A DNA stretch of 64,000 bases from Flavicella sediminum (GTDB lineage: Bacteria; Bacteroidota; Bacteroidia; Flavobacteriales; Flavobacteriaceae), in assembly GCF_006381105.1 (NCBI RefSeq), contig NZ_VDET01000002.1, positions 651,546 to 715,545 of the forward strand. The letters run 5' to 3'. Positions 19,098 through 28,730 of this stretch are shown here, one piece after another (position 1 is the first letter of the stretch; every line of letters starts with the position of its first letter). The position numbers and the translations under genes are program-made. Under the pieces are notes generated by a model. The model was not told the DNA's origin. It did no database searches and saw only the letters and a program-made list of their open reading frames with translations.

Positions 19098-20462
19098 ATG
19101 AAGGTTCTCCATATAGATAGCAATCACCCACTTTTAGAACTGGGTTTAGAAAAATTAGGCTGCACAAATCACCAAGATTACACGTCGAATAAAGAGGCTA
19201 TTGAAAGTAAAATTCATTTGTATGACGGCATAGTAATTAGAAGTCGCTTTAAAATTGACAAACAATTCTTAGACAAGGCCAGTCAGTTAAAATTTATAGC
19301 CAGAGTTGGTGCCGGATTGGAAAGTATTGACATTGATTATGCCGAAAAAAAAGGAGTCTATCTAATTTCTGCTCCTGAAGGAAACAGAAATGCAGTAGGA
19401 GAACATGCACTGGGCATGTTATTGTCACTTTTTAACAAAATTAAACAGGCCGATGCTCAAATACGAAAAGGCAAATGGCTGCGTGAAGAAAACAGAGGCT
19501 TAGAGTTGGATGGCAAAACTGTTGGGCTTATTGGCTATGGAAACATGGGGAAATCTTTTGCTAAAAAACTTAGAGGTTTTGATGTGGAAGTTCTTTGTTA
19601 TGACATTAAAGAAAATGTAAGCGATGAAAATTGCCGACAAACAACCTTAACAGAAATTCAAGAAAAGGCAGATGTTTTAAGTATTCATACACCATACAAC
19701 GAACTTTCTGACAAAATGATCAATAGAGAAATGATCAGCCTTTTTAAAAAACCTTTTTATTTAATCAATACCGCAAGGGGTTCCGCAGTGGTTACAGATC
19801 ATTTAGTTGAAGGTTTATTATCAGGTAAAATATTGGGTGCCTGTTTGGATGTTTTAGAATACGAAAAAGGTTCTTTTGAAAATTTATTTGAAAACAAATC
19901 CTTCCCTCCGGCATTTGACTATTTAATTCATTCCGAACAAGTTTTATTATCTCCTCATGTAGCGGGTTGGACGGTTGAATCCAAAGAAAAACTTGCACAA
20001 ACCTGTGTAGATAAAGTCGCTGCCAAATTTTACAACATTTATGCGAACCCAAATCAACAAATTCAACAAACGGAAGACGTAGGTAAAGTTACAGGAATTG
20101 GCGGTGTATTTTTTAAAACCAAAGATGTTGAAAAAACAAAAGCATGGTATCAAAAACACTTGGGTTTTGCCACAGATGACTACGGAAGTACTTTTTGGTG
20201 GAATGATTTAGAACACAAAGCTGCCACAACGCAATGGTCTCCTTTTAAGCAAGAAAGCAATTACTTTGAGCCATCTAAAAAAGACTTTATGCTAAATTAC
20301 CGGGTTAGTAATTTAGACAATTTACTGATCGAACTGGAAAAAGAAGGCGTTACATTAATTGACAAACCTGAAGAATTTAGTTATGGTAAATTTGCTTGGA
20401 TTTTAGATTTAGACGGTAACAAAATTGAGCTTTGGGAACCTATTGACAAAGCTTTTCAATAA
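19098..20462 (+). CDS. 2-hydroxyacid dehydrogenase (SerA-like) fused to a VOC domain
   Basis: A 454-residue two-domain protein in one uninterrupted frame. Residues 1 to about 318 are a D-isomer-specific 2-hydroxyacid dehydrogenase of the phosphoglycerate dehydrogenase type, with NAD motif GLIGYGNMG near 148-156, catalytic Arg in NTARGSAV, Glu in LDVLEYEKG and His in LLSPHVAGW. Residues about 330-452 are a vicinal-oxygen-chelate (glyoxalase/bleomycin-resistance) domain starting IGGVFFKTKDVEKTKAWYQKH and ending DLDGNKIELWEP. These are normally separate proteins. There is no Met at the junction, so the VOC part cannot start on its own from ATG. The dehydrogenase lacks the ACT regulatory domain of long SerA. 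Function of the fused pair is unknown. Confidence 0.88.
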   Translation: MKVLHIDSNHPLLELGLEKLGCTNHQDYTSNKEAIESKIHLYDGIVIRSRFKIDKQFLDKASQLKFIARVGAGLESIDIDYAEKKGVYLISAPEGNRNAVGEHALGMLLSLFNKIKQADAQIRKGKWLREENRGLELDGKTVGLIGYGNMGKSFAKKLRGFDVEVLCYDIKENVSDENCRQTTLTEIQEKADVLSIHTPYNELSDKMINREMISLFKKPFYLINTARGSAVVTDHLVEGLLSGKILGACLDVLEYEKGSFENLFENKSFPPAFDYLIHSEQVLLSPHVAGWTVESKEKLAQTCVDKVAAKFYNIYANPNQQIQQTEDVGKVTGIGGVFFKTKDVEKTKAWYQKHLGFATDDYGSTFWWNDLEHKAATTQWSPFKQESNYFEPSKKDFMLNYRVSNLDNLLIELEKEGVTLIDKPEEFSYGKFAWILDLDGNKIELWEPIDKAFQ

Positions 20463-20472
20463 AACAACAACA

Positions 20473-20498
20473 GCTCGCTTTTTATAAAAAGTGAGCTA
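20473..20498. terminator. Bidirectional terminator between convergent genes
   Basis: AGCTCGCTTTTTA at 20473-20485 is complementary to TAAAAAGTGAGCT at 20486-20498 with a single G-T wobble, giving a hairpin with A/T tracts on both sides of the centre. It lies between the dehydrogenase-VOC gene and the GNAT gene, whose stop overlaps it. Confidence 0.65.
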
Positions 20499-20975
20499 TA
20501 AGCTTTCTACATACTTTTTTAAACTTTCCGCATCCATTTGAACAACTTGCCAATCGTCTAATATTTTGGCACCTGTACTTTCGTAAAATTTAACTGCGTT
20601 GGTATTCCAATCCAACACGTTCCATTCAATTCGTTTTAAGCCCAACTGAACACCATAAGCAAGCACTTTATTGTACAAACCTTTTCCAATTCCTTTCCCT
20701 CGAAAAGCTTCTTTAACAATTAAATCTTCCAAATGAATTGTTTTTCCTTTCCAAGTAGAATAACGATAATAAAACAAAGCAATTCCAACAATTTCTTCAT
20801 CTACCAGTCCAACAAAAACTTCAAATAGTGGGTTTTCACCAAATCCATCTCGTTCCAAATCTTTCACGGTTACCTCCACTGCATCCGATTCTTTTTCAAA
20901 ATGAGCCAATTCACAAATACAGGTATGCACAGCTTTCATATCGGATACTAAAGCTTTTCTTATTGTAAAATTCAT
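20496..20975 (-). CDS. GNAT-family N-acetyltransferase
   Basis: A 159-residue acetyl-CoA-dependent N-acetyltransferase. The acetyl-CoA motif is clear as VKEAFRGKGIGKGLYNKVL near residues 87-105, followed by the C-terminal WNTNAVKFYESTGAKI. Overall it resembles the spermidine/thialysine acetyltransferase (SSAT-like) branch, with ELAHFEKESDAVEVT near the N-terminus. The substrate, probably a small amine, is inferred from that resemblance. It lies 40 bases downstream of the HTCS regulator on the same strand, so read-through is possible, but it is probably not part of the polysaccharide locus. Confidence 0.88.
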   Translation of the reverse strand: MNFTIRKALVSDMKAVHTCICELAHFEKESDAVEVTVKDLERDGFGENPLFEVFVGLVDEEIVGIALFYYRYSTWKGKTIHLEDLIVKEAFRGKGIGKGLYNKVLAYGVQLGLKRIEWNVLDWNTNAVKFYESTGAKILDDWQVVQMDAESLKKYVESL

Positions 20976-21015
20976 TATTCTTTTAATTTCAAATTGTTCT
21001 GTTAATTCAACTTAC

Positions 21016-24000
21016 TTATTCTTCCCTATTCTTTTTATCTCGCACATACTTGCTAGGAATGACTCCAAACTGTTTTTTAAAACATTTAGAAAAATAAGAT
21101 CCTGTACTAAACCCAGTATTGTACATAATTTCTTTAATTGACAAATCGCTGCTTTCAATAAGCTGCATGGCTCTTTTTAAACGAATATTTCTAATAAATT
21201 CACTTGAAGAAAGTCCGGTAATTTCTTTCAACTTTAAATACAAATTACTTCTACTCAAGCACATTTCCTTCACTAGCATTTCCACGCTGAATTCACTATC
21301 CGCCATATGCTCTTCAACAATTTTAATGGCATTTTGTAAAAATTTCTCATCCGCAGAAGTCACAGTAACCTCATTAGGCTGCAAGGTAATTTCTCTATTA
21401 AAACGTTTTCTTAGCTCCGCTCTATTCTTTAAAATATTCGATAATTTAAGTCGTAATAACTCCATATCAAAAGGTTTTCTGATATAACCATCAGCTCCTG
21501 TTTTTAGGCCTTCAATCTCCCATTCTTGAGATAATTTTGCGGTAAGCATTACTACAGGAATATGACTTGTTTCTTGTGCTGTCTTTAATTTTTCACACAA
21601 TTCCACACCATCCATGATAGGCATCATCAAATCGGTAACAATAACATTTGGCAAGACTTTATTCGCTACTTCCAATCCTTGTTTTCCGTTTTCCGCCTCA
21701 TAAATATAATACTCTTCACCTAAAACCTGTTTTACAAAAGATCGAATATCCTCATTATCATCTACAATAAGTAGTACGGGTAGTTTTGATCTAGATCTAG
21801 AAATATTTTTATCTACAATATCATCAATAACGCTAATGGCATGAGATTCCGCATCGGTTTGACTGACATAATTTTCTTTAGCTGCTACCAAATCTAAACT
21901 GATCTCTTCTTTGTTTTCATAGGCTTCTTTATTTTTTGGAAGCCAAACAAAAAAGGTAGTCCCCTCTTTTGGATCGCTACTAACATCAATAATACCTTGG
22001 TGTAATTCTACCAAATTCTTGGTATAAGAAAGCCCAATTCCTGCTCCTTTTTTATTGACACCTATTTTATCAACCTCTACATAAAAACGTTCAAAAACAT
22101 GACTAATTCGATGTGCAGGAATCCCTGGCCCTGAATCTTTTACTTTTATTAAAATATAATTTTCAAAATCAATATTTCGATACTTATTTTTTATTTCTCC
22201 ATTGGATTTATCTCCCTCCATTACATCAATCTGAACCTCACCTTCTTCAGGCGTAAATTTAAAGGCATTGGATAAAAGATTATTTACAATTTTTTCCAAA
22301 GCATTAGAATCAAACCAAGTGGCTATTTTTTCATTTGATGCTTCCAATTTAAATTCAATTCTTTTTTTATGAGACAAAAACTGAAACGGCTCACAAATAT
22401 CTTTTAAAAATTGTACGATATCATTTTTAGAAACCATAAGATCCAATTTTCCTTTGTCCATCTTTCTAAAATCTAGCAACTGATTGATCAAGCGCAGCAA
22501 ATAATTGGTGTTCTTTTGCATCAATTTGTATTTATCTTTGACCTCCTTTGGACTGATTGCATCTCCTTCTTTTAATAGAAAATCTAAGGGACCTTTTATC
22601 AAGGTTAAGGGGGTTCTAAACTCATGTGATATATTGGTAAAAAACTCAAGTTTTAGTCGGTGAATTTCATCATTCTTTTCTTTTTCCAACGATTTAAATT
22701 CCAAATCAAATTTCTTAGAAGTCTTTATGACTGTAAAACGCCTAAAGGCAACTAGCAGCCCTATAAAAATTAACAAGTATATAAATTTTGCCCATTGTGT
22801 TCGCCAAATTGGTGGCGTGACAATTATTTTTAATGTCGCAGGAGAATCATCCCAAACACCATCGTTATTAGAAGCCTTTACTTTTAAGGTATACGAGCCA
22901 GGCTCTAAATTTGTATACGTTGCAAATCTATCTTTTGAGGTAGTATAAATCCAATCATCTTTAAATCCTTCTAATTTATACGCATACTGATTTTTATTTG
23001 GCGCCGCATAATGCAAGGCTGCAAATTCAAAAGAAAAACTATTCTCTTCATACTTCAATTCAATTTCATTTATTTCATTGATCGATTTTTCAAGAATAAC
23101 CCGTCCATTGACTTCCTCTCCTATTTGTACATTTTTTTTAAAGATAGAAAAACCTGTAAAAACAGTTTCTGGATTGATTTTGTTGGTATATAATTTTGAA
23201 GGATTGAATACATTGTAACCATTTACACCTCCAAATAAAAATTCTCCATCCTCCTTTTTAAAACAAGCCAATTCACCAAACTCATTACTTTGGAGCCCAT
23301 CATTTACATCGTAATTTTTAAAAGTTTCTGTAGCAGGATTAAATTTAGAGAGACCTTTGTTTGTGGAGACCCATAAATTTTTCTGGTTGTCCTCTAATAT
23401 TCCTTTAATGGCATTGTTAGGCAGTCCGTCCTTTATTGAATAGCGAATAAATTTCCCTTTCTTATTTTCTGATGGAGGAATGTATTTATTCAAACCACCT
23501 CCCAAAGTACCAATCCATAAATCGCCCAAACTACTTTCAAAAATGGTCATTACGTAATTGTGACTCAAACTTTCATGGTTCGTTTTATCATTTTTATACA
23601 CAATCATTTTAGGATTGTTTTCATGAATTTCCGAAGCCTCTAATTTACACAGTCCATCACCTGTACCAAACCATATATTGCCCTCTTGATCTTCACAAAT
23701 GTCTCTAATGATATTGTTTGGAATACTAGTCGGATTGTTTGGATCTTCTTCTAAAAGTGTTTTTTTGTATACGCCGGGTGTAGCCGTCGTCAACCATCTA
23801 TACACCCCTTTAGAATAGGTACCCGTCCATATATTTTGTTTAGAATCCTGCAGAATACTAAATACACTTGCTTTGATATCTTTGATCTTAACAAAATCCT
23901 TCTCATTATAAGCTTGTTTTTTGGTTATATCTAGCTCCAACAATCCTGGAATCTGCTCTCCTCCAACAAATAATTTCTTTTTATCACCTTCAACAATTTC

Positions 24001-25248
24001 AGCAATTGAAAATACTTTTAAGGCATTTTTAAAATGTTGAAAACTTCGATTATTGGAATTCGTATCACCTTCTAATAACAAATTCAAACCTCCACCTTCA
24101 GTTCCAATCCACAAATCTTTATTGCTATCTTCAAAAATGGCCCTAATTTTATCATTGCTCAAACTTTCTTCTCGTGAGGTTTTTCGAATATGTTTGATTC
24201 TTTTGGTTTTCGGATCAAATTTATTAACGCCACCTCCATTTAAACCTAACCAAATCACGCCTGTTTTATCTGAATACAAAGATTTTACAGAATTTTTACT
24301 AATGCTATTGATTGGATTTTCAGGATCGTATTTAGAACGGGTCAATAATTTATTGTCCTTTAATCTTATTTGAAACAAGCCATTTGTGGACCCTCCCCAA
24401 AGAAATCCTTTATCAACAATAATACTTTGAAAGCTTCCTGGATACATCAAAGTAACTTTTTCCGCATCTGATTGATTGGATAAAGAATACACCCCTTTTC
24501 CAGTTCCAAAATACAATTTCCCCTTGGCATCTGCCGCCATAGACCTAACAGGGGTAATTGGCAATCCTAAACTTTTATTCACTCTTTGAAAATAAAAATC
24601 TCCTATATTATTCACCAATAATTTATACAAACCATTTCCGGTACAAGCCCATAATTGGTAGTTCTCATCTTCAAAGAAAGAATGTACAGTAGTCGCTCTA
24701 ATTTTATTGCTAAAATTCATATCACTTCCATGATTGAATTTAAACTTCTGAAAAGTTACAGAATCTAAAGACTTATCAAGGTCCAACATATTGATTCCAT
24801 TTTTAGTCCCCACCCACAAATGATTCGATTTATCAATATAAACCGAAGTCAAATAATCATTACTTAAGCTGCTAGGATTATTCTTATCATTCATGAAATG
24901 ACGAAATTCTTCCGTGCTTTTATCAAAATAATTCAAACCACTACCTGTGGTTCCTATCCATAAATTCCCGGTTTTATCACCAACAACATCCATAATTAAA
25001 TTGCTGTTGATACTCTTAGGATTTGAAGGATCTAAATTATAAACACGAAAAGCATATCCATCATATCTATTCAAACCATCATGGGTTCCAAACCACATAA
25101 ATCCCTGTTTGTCTTGATAAATACAATTCACATCATTTTGCGACAAACCATCTTCAGAAGACAAATGATCTATTCCAAGAGATCTTTGCGCATTTAAAAA
25201 TCCGATGACAACAAAATTGAGGACTAAGGCTTGAAGTATTTTATTCAT
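21016..25248 (-). CDS. Hybrid two-component system regulator (HTCS)
   Basis: A 1410-residue single-protein sensor/regulator of the kind that controls Bacteroidota polysaccharide loci. In order: signal peptide (1-20), about a dozen Reg_prop beta-propeller blades (repeated NLWIGT/G-GLN-like motifs, to about residue 690), a Y_Y_Y domain (about 740-810), a membrane helix (about 818-838), a histidine kinase core with H875 in NISHEFRTPL and an ATP-binding GxGIGL motif, a receiver domain with phospho-acceptor D1206 in VTDLMMPIMDG, and a C-terminal AraC-type helix-turn-helix (about 1300-1405). The periplasmic propellers should bind an oligosaccharide from the target polymer. It is divergent from SusC at 25523, its most likely target operon. 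Confidence 0.96.
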   Translation of the reverse strand: MNKILQALVLNFVVIGFLNAQRSLGIDHLSSEDGLSQNDVNCIYQDKQGFMWFGTHDGLNRYDGYAFRVYNLDPSNPKSINSNLIMDVVGDKTGNLWIGTTGSGLNYFDKSTEEFRHFMNDKNNPSSLSNDYLTSVYIDKSNHLWVGTKNGINMLDLDKSLDSVTFQKFKFNHGSDMNFSNKIRATTVHSFFEDENYQLWACTGNGLYKLLVNNIGDFYFQRVNKSLGLPITPVRSMAADAKGKLYFGTGKGVYSLSNQSDAEKVTLMYPGSFQSIIVDKGFLWGGSTNGLFQIRLKDNKLLTRSKYDPENPINSISKNSVKSLYSDKTGVIWLGLNGGGVNKFDPKTKRIKHIRKTSREESLSNDKIRAIFEDSNKDLWIGTEGGGLNLLLEGDTNSNNRSFQHFKNALKVFSIAEIVEGDKKKLFVGGEQIPGLLELDITKKQAYNEKDFVKIKDIKASVFSILQDSKQNIWTGTYSKGVYRWLTTATPGVYKKTLLEEDPNNPTSIPNNIIRDICEDQEGNIWFGTGDGLCKLEASEIHENNPKMIVYKNDKTNHESLSHNYVMTIFESSLGDLWIGTLGGGLNKYIPPSENKKGKFIRYSIKDGLPNNAIKGILEDNQKNLWVSTNKGLSKFNPATETFKNYDVNDGLQSNEFGELACFKKEDGEFLFGGVNGYNVFNPSKLYTNKINPETVFTGFSIFKKNVQIGEEVNGRVILEKSINEINEIELKYEENSFSFEFAALHYAAPNKNQYAYKLEGFKDDWIYTTSKDRFATYTNLEPGSYTLKVKASNNDGVWDDSPATLKIIVTPPIWRTQWAKFIYLLIFIGLLVAFRRFTVIKTSKKFDLEFKSLEKEKNDEIHRLKLEFFTNISHEFRTPLTLIKGPLDFLLKEGDAISPKEVKDKYKLMQKNTNYLLRLINQLLDFRKMDKGKLDLMVSKNDIVQFLKDICEPFQFLSHKKRIEFKLEASNEKIATWFDSNALEKIVNNLLSNAFKFTPEEGEVQIDVMEGDKSNGEIKNKYRNIDFENYILIKVKDSGPGIPAHRISHVFERFYVEVDKIGVNKKGAGIGLSYTKNLVELHQGIIDVSSDPKEGTTFFVWLPKNKEAYENKEEISLDLVAAKENYVSQTDAESHAISVIDDIVDKNISRSRSKLPVLLIVDDNEDIRSFVKQVLGEEYYIYEAENGKQGLEVANKVLPNVIVTDLMMPIMDGVELCEKLKTAQETSHIPVVMLTAKLSQEWEIEGLKTGADGYIRKPFDMELLRLKLSNILKNRAELRKRFNREITLQPNEVTVTSADEKFLQNAIKIVEEHMADSEFSVEMLVKEMCLSRSNLYLKLKEITGLSSSEFIRNIRLKRAMQLIESSDLSIKEIMYNTGFSTGSYFSKCFKKQFGVIPSKYVRDKKNREE

Positions 25249-25365
25249 AAATTTTATGTAGTATTAATAGATAAAAAGGAAAAAGAATACTGTAAATTTA
25301 TTCTTTCCGCAAGATAAAAACATCTGTTCCAAATACAAGGATTAAAAAAAGTCAAAAATAAGACG

Positions 25366-25471
25366 ATCTAGTTTTTATCTAGATTAAAATTAAGCCTTTT
25401 TAGGTAGTAAATTCAATTTTCCAATCAATAAATCCATAAGTAACTTTATAAAAACCATTTGTTCCATCTAG
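25366..25471. promoter_or_regulatory. ATCTAG repeats in the HTCS/SusC divergent region
   Basis: The hexamer ATCTAG occurs at 25366-25371, 25377-25382 and 25466-25471. The first two are one helical turn apart (11-base period) and the third is 100 bases from the first. Such spacing is what an AraC-type dimer would need, so these are candidate HTCS operator sites upstream of SusC. Only position and repetition support this. Confidence 0.3.
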
Positions 25472-25487
25472 CAACTTAAATAATTTC

Positions 25488-25495
25488 AACCTTTG
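25488..25495 (+). promoter_or_regulatory. Imperfect -7 element upstream of SusC
   Basis: AACCTTTG matches TAnnTTTG at all but the first fixed position and lies 27 bases before the SusC ATG. No properly spaced -33 TTG was found, which would fit an activator-dependent promoter. Confidence 0.3.
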
Positions 25496-25522
25496 TAGAA
25501 ATTAACTTTAAAACTAAACAAT

Positions 25523-28500
25523 ATGAAATTCAAACTACTTGATTATTGGAAGCTCAAAACATGCACAGCCCTGTGTTTGTTGCTAATGAGCTTTGGGTCA
25601 ATTCAAGCTCAAAAGCGTGTCATCAAAGGAATTGTAACCGGAGATGGCGGCCCTTTACCAGGGGTAAGTGTATTAGTTAAAGGAACTGCAAATGGAGTTA
25701 CGACCGACTTTGATGGATACTATGAAATTAAAACAAACTCAAAAGCAACCTTACTTTTTAGCTATATCGGATTTGTAATTCAAGAAATCCAAGTTAAAAA
25801 TCAAACCAAAATTAATGTCGATTTACAATCTGATGTATCTGCTTTAGAAGAAGTCGTTGTTATTGGTTATGGTTCTCAAAAGAAGAAAGAAGTAACAGGT
25901 GCAGTTGGCTCTATTAAGGCCGAAGATTTGGTTAAAACCACAACTTCAGATCTTGGATCAGCACTGCAAGGACAAATTGCGGGGGTAAATATTACAGCTA
26001 GTTCTGGTGCTCCAGGTGAAGAAGCGAATATTTTAATTCGTGGATTTAGTTCCTTAATGGATGGACAAAACAGTCCGCTATATGTAGTAGATGGAATTCC
26101 TTTTGACTCAGATCCTCAATTGAGTATTTCTGAAATTGAATCTATTGATGTACTAAAAGATGCTGCTTCTGCTTCTATTTACGGAACACGTGGTGCAGGT
26201 GGTGTTATTTTAATTACTACAAAACAAGGTAAAGTTGGACAAATGAATATTCGCGTAAATTCAGAATATGGTGTTCAAAACATTACTTCTCGTTTTGACC
26301 CAATGTCAAAAGAAGAATACACCTATATTCATTTATTAAGAGGCGCTTTAAACTCTGACAAATCGCAAGGAGGGGTAGATGGTGACATCCACAGAAATTC
26401 AAGCTACTTTACAAATAACACAGATATTGGCGATGTTTTATTGGTTAACAATGCAGCCATTCAAAATCATTCAGTAAATGTATCTGGAGGTAAAGACGGA
26501 TTAACCTATAGTTTTAACGCCAACTTTTTTGACCAAGAAGGGGTATTTTACAACTCAAACTACAAAAGGTTTAATGTTCGTTCAAATACACAATTCACAA
26601 AAGGAAAGTGGAAAGTAACAACAGGATTGACTTTCAAAAGAGACTCTAAGCAAGTTCCCTTTGGAGGAATGATGAATCAAATTTACCAATACCAAACTTT
26701 CAAACCATCTATTAGTTTAGATACAGATGCACTTGCAGATATTTCTGAAATTAGTTTGGATGATCCAGGAAATGATTGGAAATTAAATGAAGCTAGAAGA
26801 CTTGCCAATGCGGTAAGAGTTATCAAAACAGATGAAATAAGAAACGGAAATAGCCATACAGGAAATGTTCAATTTGCCTATGATGCAACCAAAGCATTAA
26901 AATTAACGGCTCGATTTGCAGCTACGTATTCTGACAGCAAATATGTAAAAATTGTTCCTCGTTTTGATATCTATAATACAGAAGGTGATTTGATTACAAA
27001 TCCTAACAATATTACTTCAAACCAAACAACAGGAATTACTTCTTCTAAAATTACTTCAGAACAATTCTTATCTTATAAAAAACAATTCGGAAAACACAAC
27101 CTAACACTTTTAGCGGGTACGTCTTTTGAAAAATCTACGTACGAAAGTTACCGAGTTGAAGTAAGAAATAACTTACACCCAGCAATTACCGTTTTAAACA
27201 ATTACGAATTACTTTGGGAAATTGAATCTGCACCTAATGCAGGTCAACCTGATTATACAAGAACTTTATTAGGAAACATTGCCAGAGTTCAATACAACTA
27301 CGACGGTAAGTATTTATTTAGTGCAAGTGGTCGTTATGATGGATCGTCTCAATTTAGTGACGGAAACAGATGGGGATTCTTCCCTTCTGCCTCTGTAGGT
27401 TGGAATGTATCTGACGAATATTTTTGGGACCCAATTAAAGACGTTGTAAACTCATTTAAAATTAGAGCTAGTTACGGTACTACAGGTAATGACAGATTCA
27501 CACCTTATAGCAATCAAACAGTGGTTCAGCCAGGTACCGATTTCGTATTTGGATCAGACAATGCAGCCGACAATCTTACCAATCCTGGTGCTGAAGCCGT
27601 TGCTTTAGGAACAACTCAGTTAAAATATTCAAATGAAGATTTGAAATGGGAAACCAACATTGAAACAAATATTGGTTACGACATCGGATTGTTTAGAAAT
27701 AAATTGACCGTGACAACTGACATTTACAAAAATGAAAAAAGAGATTTGTTATACCAAGTAGTAAACCCTCCTTCAACAGGGGTATCTGGTCAAAACAGAA
27801 ACACTATTTTCAATATTGGAAACATGGAAAACTCAGGAATTGAGTATGCCGTAAAATACAAACACAAAAGTAGATCTGGTTTGAACTGGAATGTTGCGGG
27901 TACCTATACTCAAAATAACAATATTGTTACCAAAACAAGTCCAAACAATCCAATTATTAGATTGGACAATAGTAATATTTCAACTGCTGGAACAAATGAA
28001 TTGGTTAGTGTTATTACTGAAGGTTATGAGGCCGCTGCTTTTTTCTTACGCGAAACAGACGGAGTTATTCAAACACAAGAACAGTTAGATATTTACAAAC
28101 AAATTGACCCAAGTGCAAAACTTGGTGAGTTAATGTATATAGATCAACTGACCGAAGACACAAATAACGATGGTATTCCTGATGCTGGAAACGGTAGAAT
28201 TGATGACAACGACAAAGTGTATGCTGGTTCAGGAACACCTGACTATGAAATTGGATTAAATTTCAATGCCAATTACAAAGGGTTCGACTTTACCATGCAA
28301 TGGTATGGGTCTTTTGGAGCTGAAGTAATGAACGGAAGTAAAGCCTATGCGTATCAAGTAGGTACCCACCGCGATTTATTTTACTCTTGGACACAAAACC
28401 ATCAAAATGCAACCATCCCTTGGTACAATGGTAACAACACAAGATCTTACAGAGGGGGTTCTGACTACTTCCTAGAAGATGGAGATTTTATCAGACTAAG

Positions 28501-28720
28501 AAATATTTCTTTAGGGTATTCTATTCCTAAAAAGAAATTAGAAAAATTTGGCGTGAGCAAATTAAGATTTTACATCCAAGCTCAAAACCCAATTACAATT
28601 ACAGACTATTCAGGATTTGACCCTGAAGTAGGAAACAACGGGTTAAGTACTCGTGGTATAGATAGAGGAAGATATCCAGTATCTTCTCAATACAAGGCAG
28701 GTCTACAATTTCAATTTTAA
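25523..28720 (+). CDS. SusC-like TonB-dependent outer-membrane transporter
   Basis: A 1065-residue outer-membrane porin that imports oligosaccharides with energy from TonB. It has a signal peptide ending near residue 29 (IQAQ), then the carboxypeptidase-regulatory-like domain of the SusC/RagA family (IKGIVTGDGGPLPGVSVLVK near 34-53, FDGYYEIKT), the plug with the family motif EEVVVIGYGSQKKKEVTGAV near 109-128, and a 22-strand barrel to the C-terminal aromatic QFQF. SusD follows after 10 bases, forming the lidded-pump pair. It is divergent from the HTCS and probably its main target. Confidence 0.97.
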   Translation: MKFKLLDYWKLKTCTALCLLLMSFGSIQAQKRVIKGIVTGDGGPLPGVSVLVKGTANGVTTDFDGYYEIKTNSKATLLFSYIGFVIQEIQVKNQTKINVDLQSDVSALEEVVVIGYGSQKKKEVTGAVGSIKAEDLVKTTTSDLGSALQGQIAGVNITASSGAPGEEANILIRGFSSLMDGQNSPLYVVDGIPFDSDPQLSISEIESIDVLKDAASASIYGTRGAGGVILITTKQGKVGQMNIRVNSEYGVQNITSRFDPMSKEEYTYIHLLRGALNSDKSQGGVDGDIHRNSSYFTNNTDIGDVLLVNNAAIQNHSVNVSGGKDGLTYSFNANFFDQEGVFYNSNYKRFNVRSNTQFTKGKWKVTTGLTFKRDSKQVPFGGMMNQIYQYQTFKPSISLDTDALADISEISLDDPGNDWKLNEARRLANAVRVIKTDEIRNGNSHTGNVQFAYDATKALKLTARFAATYSDSKYVKIVPRFDIYNTEGDLITNPNNITSNQTTGITSSKITSEQFLSYKKQFGKHNLTLLAGTSFEKSTYESYRVEVRNNLHPAITVLNNYELLWEIESAPNAGQPDYTRTLLGNIARVQYNYDGKYLFSASGRYDGSSQFSDGNRWGFFPSASVGWNVSDEYFWDPIKDVVNSFKIRASYGTTGNDRFTPYSNQTVVQPGTDFVFGSDNAADNLTNPGAEAVALGTTQLKYSNEDLKWETNIETNIGYDIGLFRNKLTVTTDIYKNEKRDLLYQVVNPPSTGVSGQNRNTIFNIGNMENSGIEYAVKYKHKSRSGLNWNVAGTYTQNNNIVTKTSPNNPIIRLDNSNISTAGTNELVSVITEGYEAAAFFLRETDGVIQTQEQLDIYKQIDPSAKLGELMYIDQLTEDTNNDGIPDAGNGRIDDNDKVYAGSGTPDYEIGLNFNANYKGFDFTMQWYGSFGAEVMNGSKAYAYQVGTHRDLFYSWTQNHQNATIPWYNGNNTRSYRGGSDYFLEDGDFIRLRNISLGYSIPKKKLEKFGVSKLRFYIQAQNPITITDYSGFDPEVGNNGLSTRGIDRGRYPVSSQYKAGLQFQF

Positions 28721-28730
28721 TTAGCTAAAA

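Noticed and set aside
18251-20462. panB and the 2-hydroxyacid dehydrogenase as a pantothenate operon (PanE role)
   Set aside because: The dehydrogenase is of the SerA-like D-2-hydroxyacid family, not a ketopantoate reductase, and no other pan gene is near.
21016-25248. HTCS fused by mis-assembly from separate kinase and regulator genes
   Set aside because: The order propellers, Y_Y_Y, kinase, receiver, AraC domain is the normal HTCS architecture and the frame is continuous.
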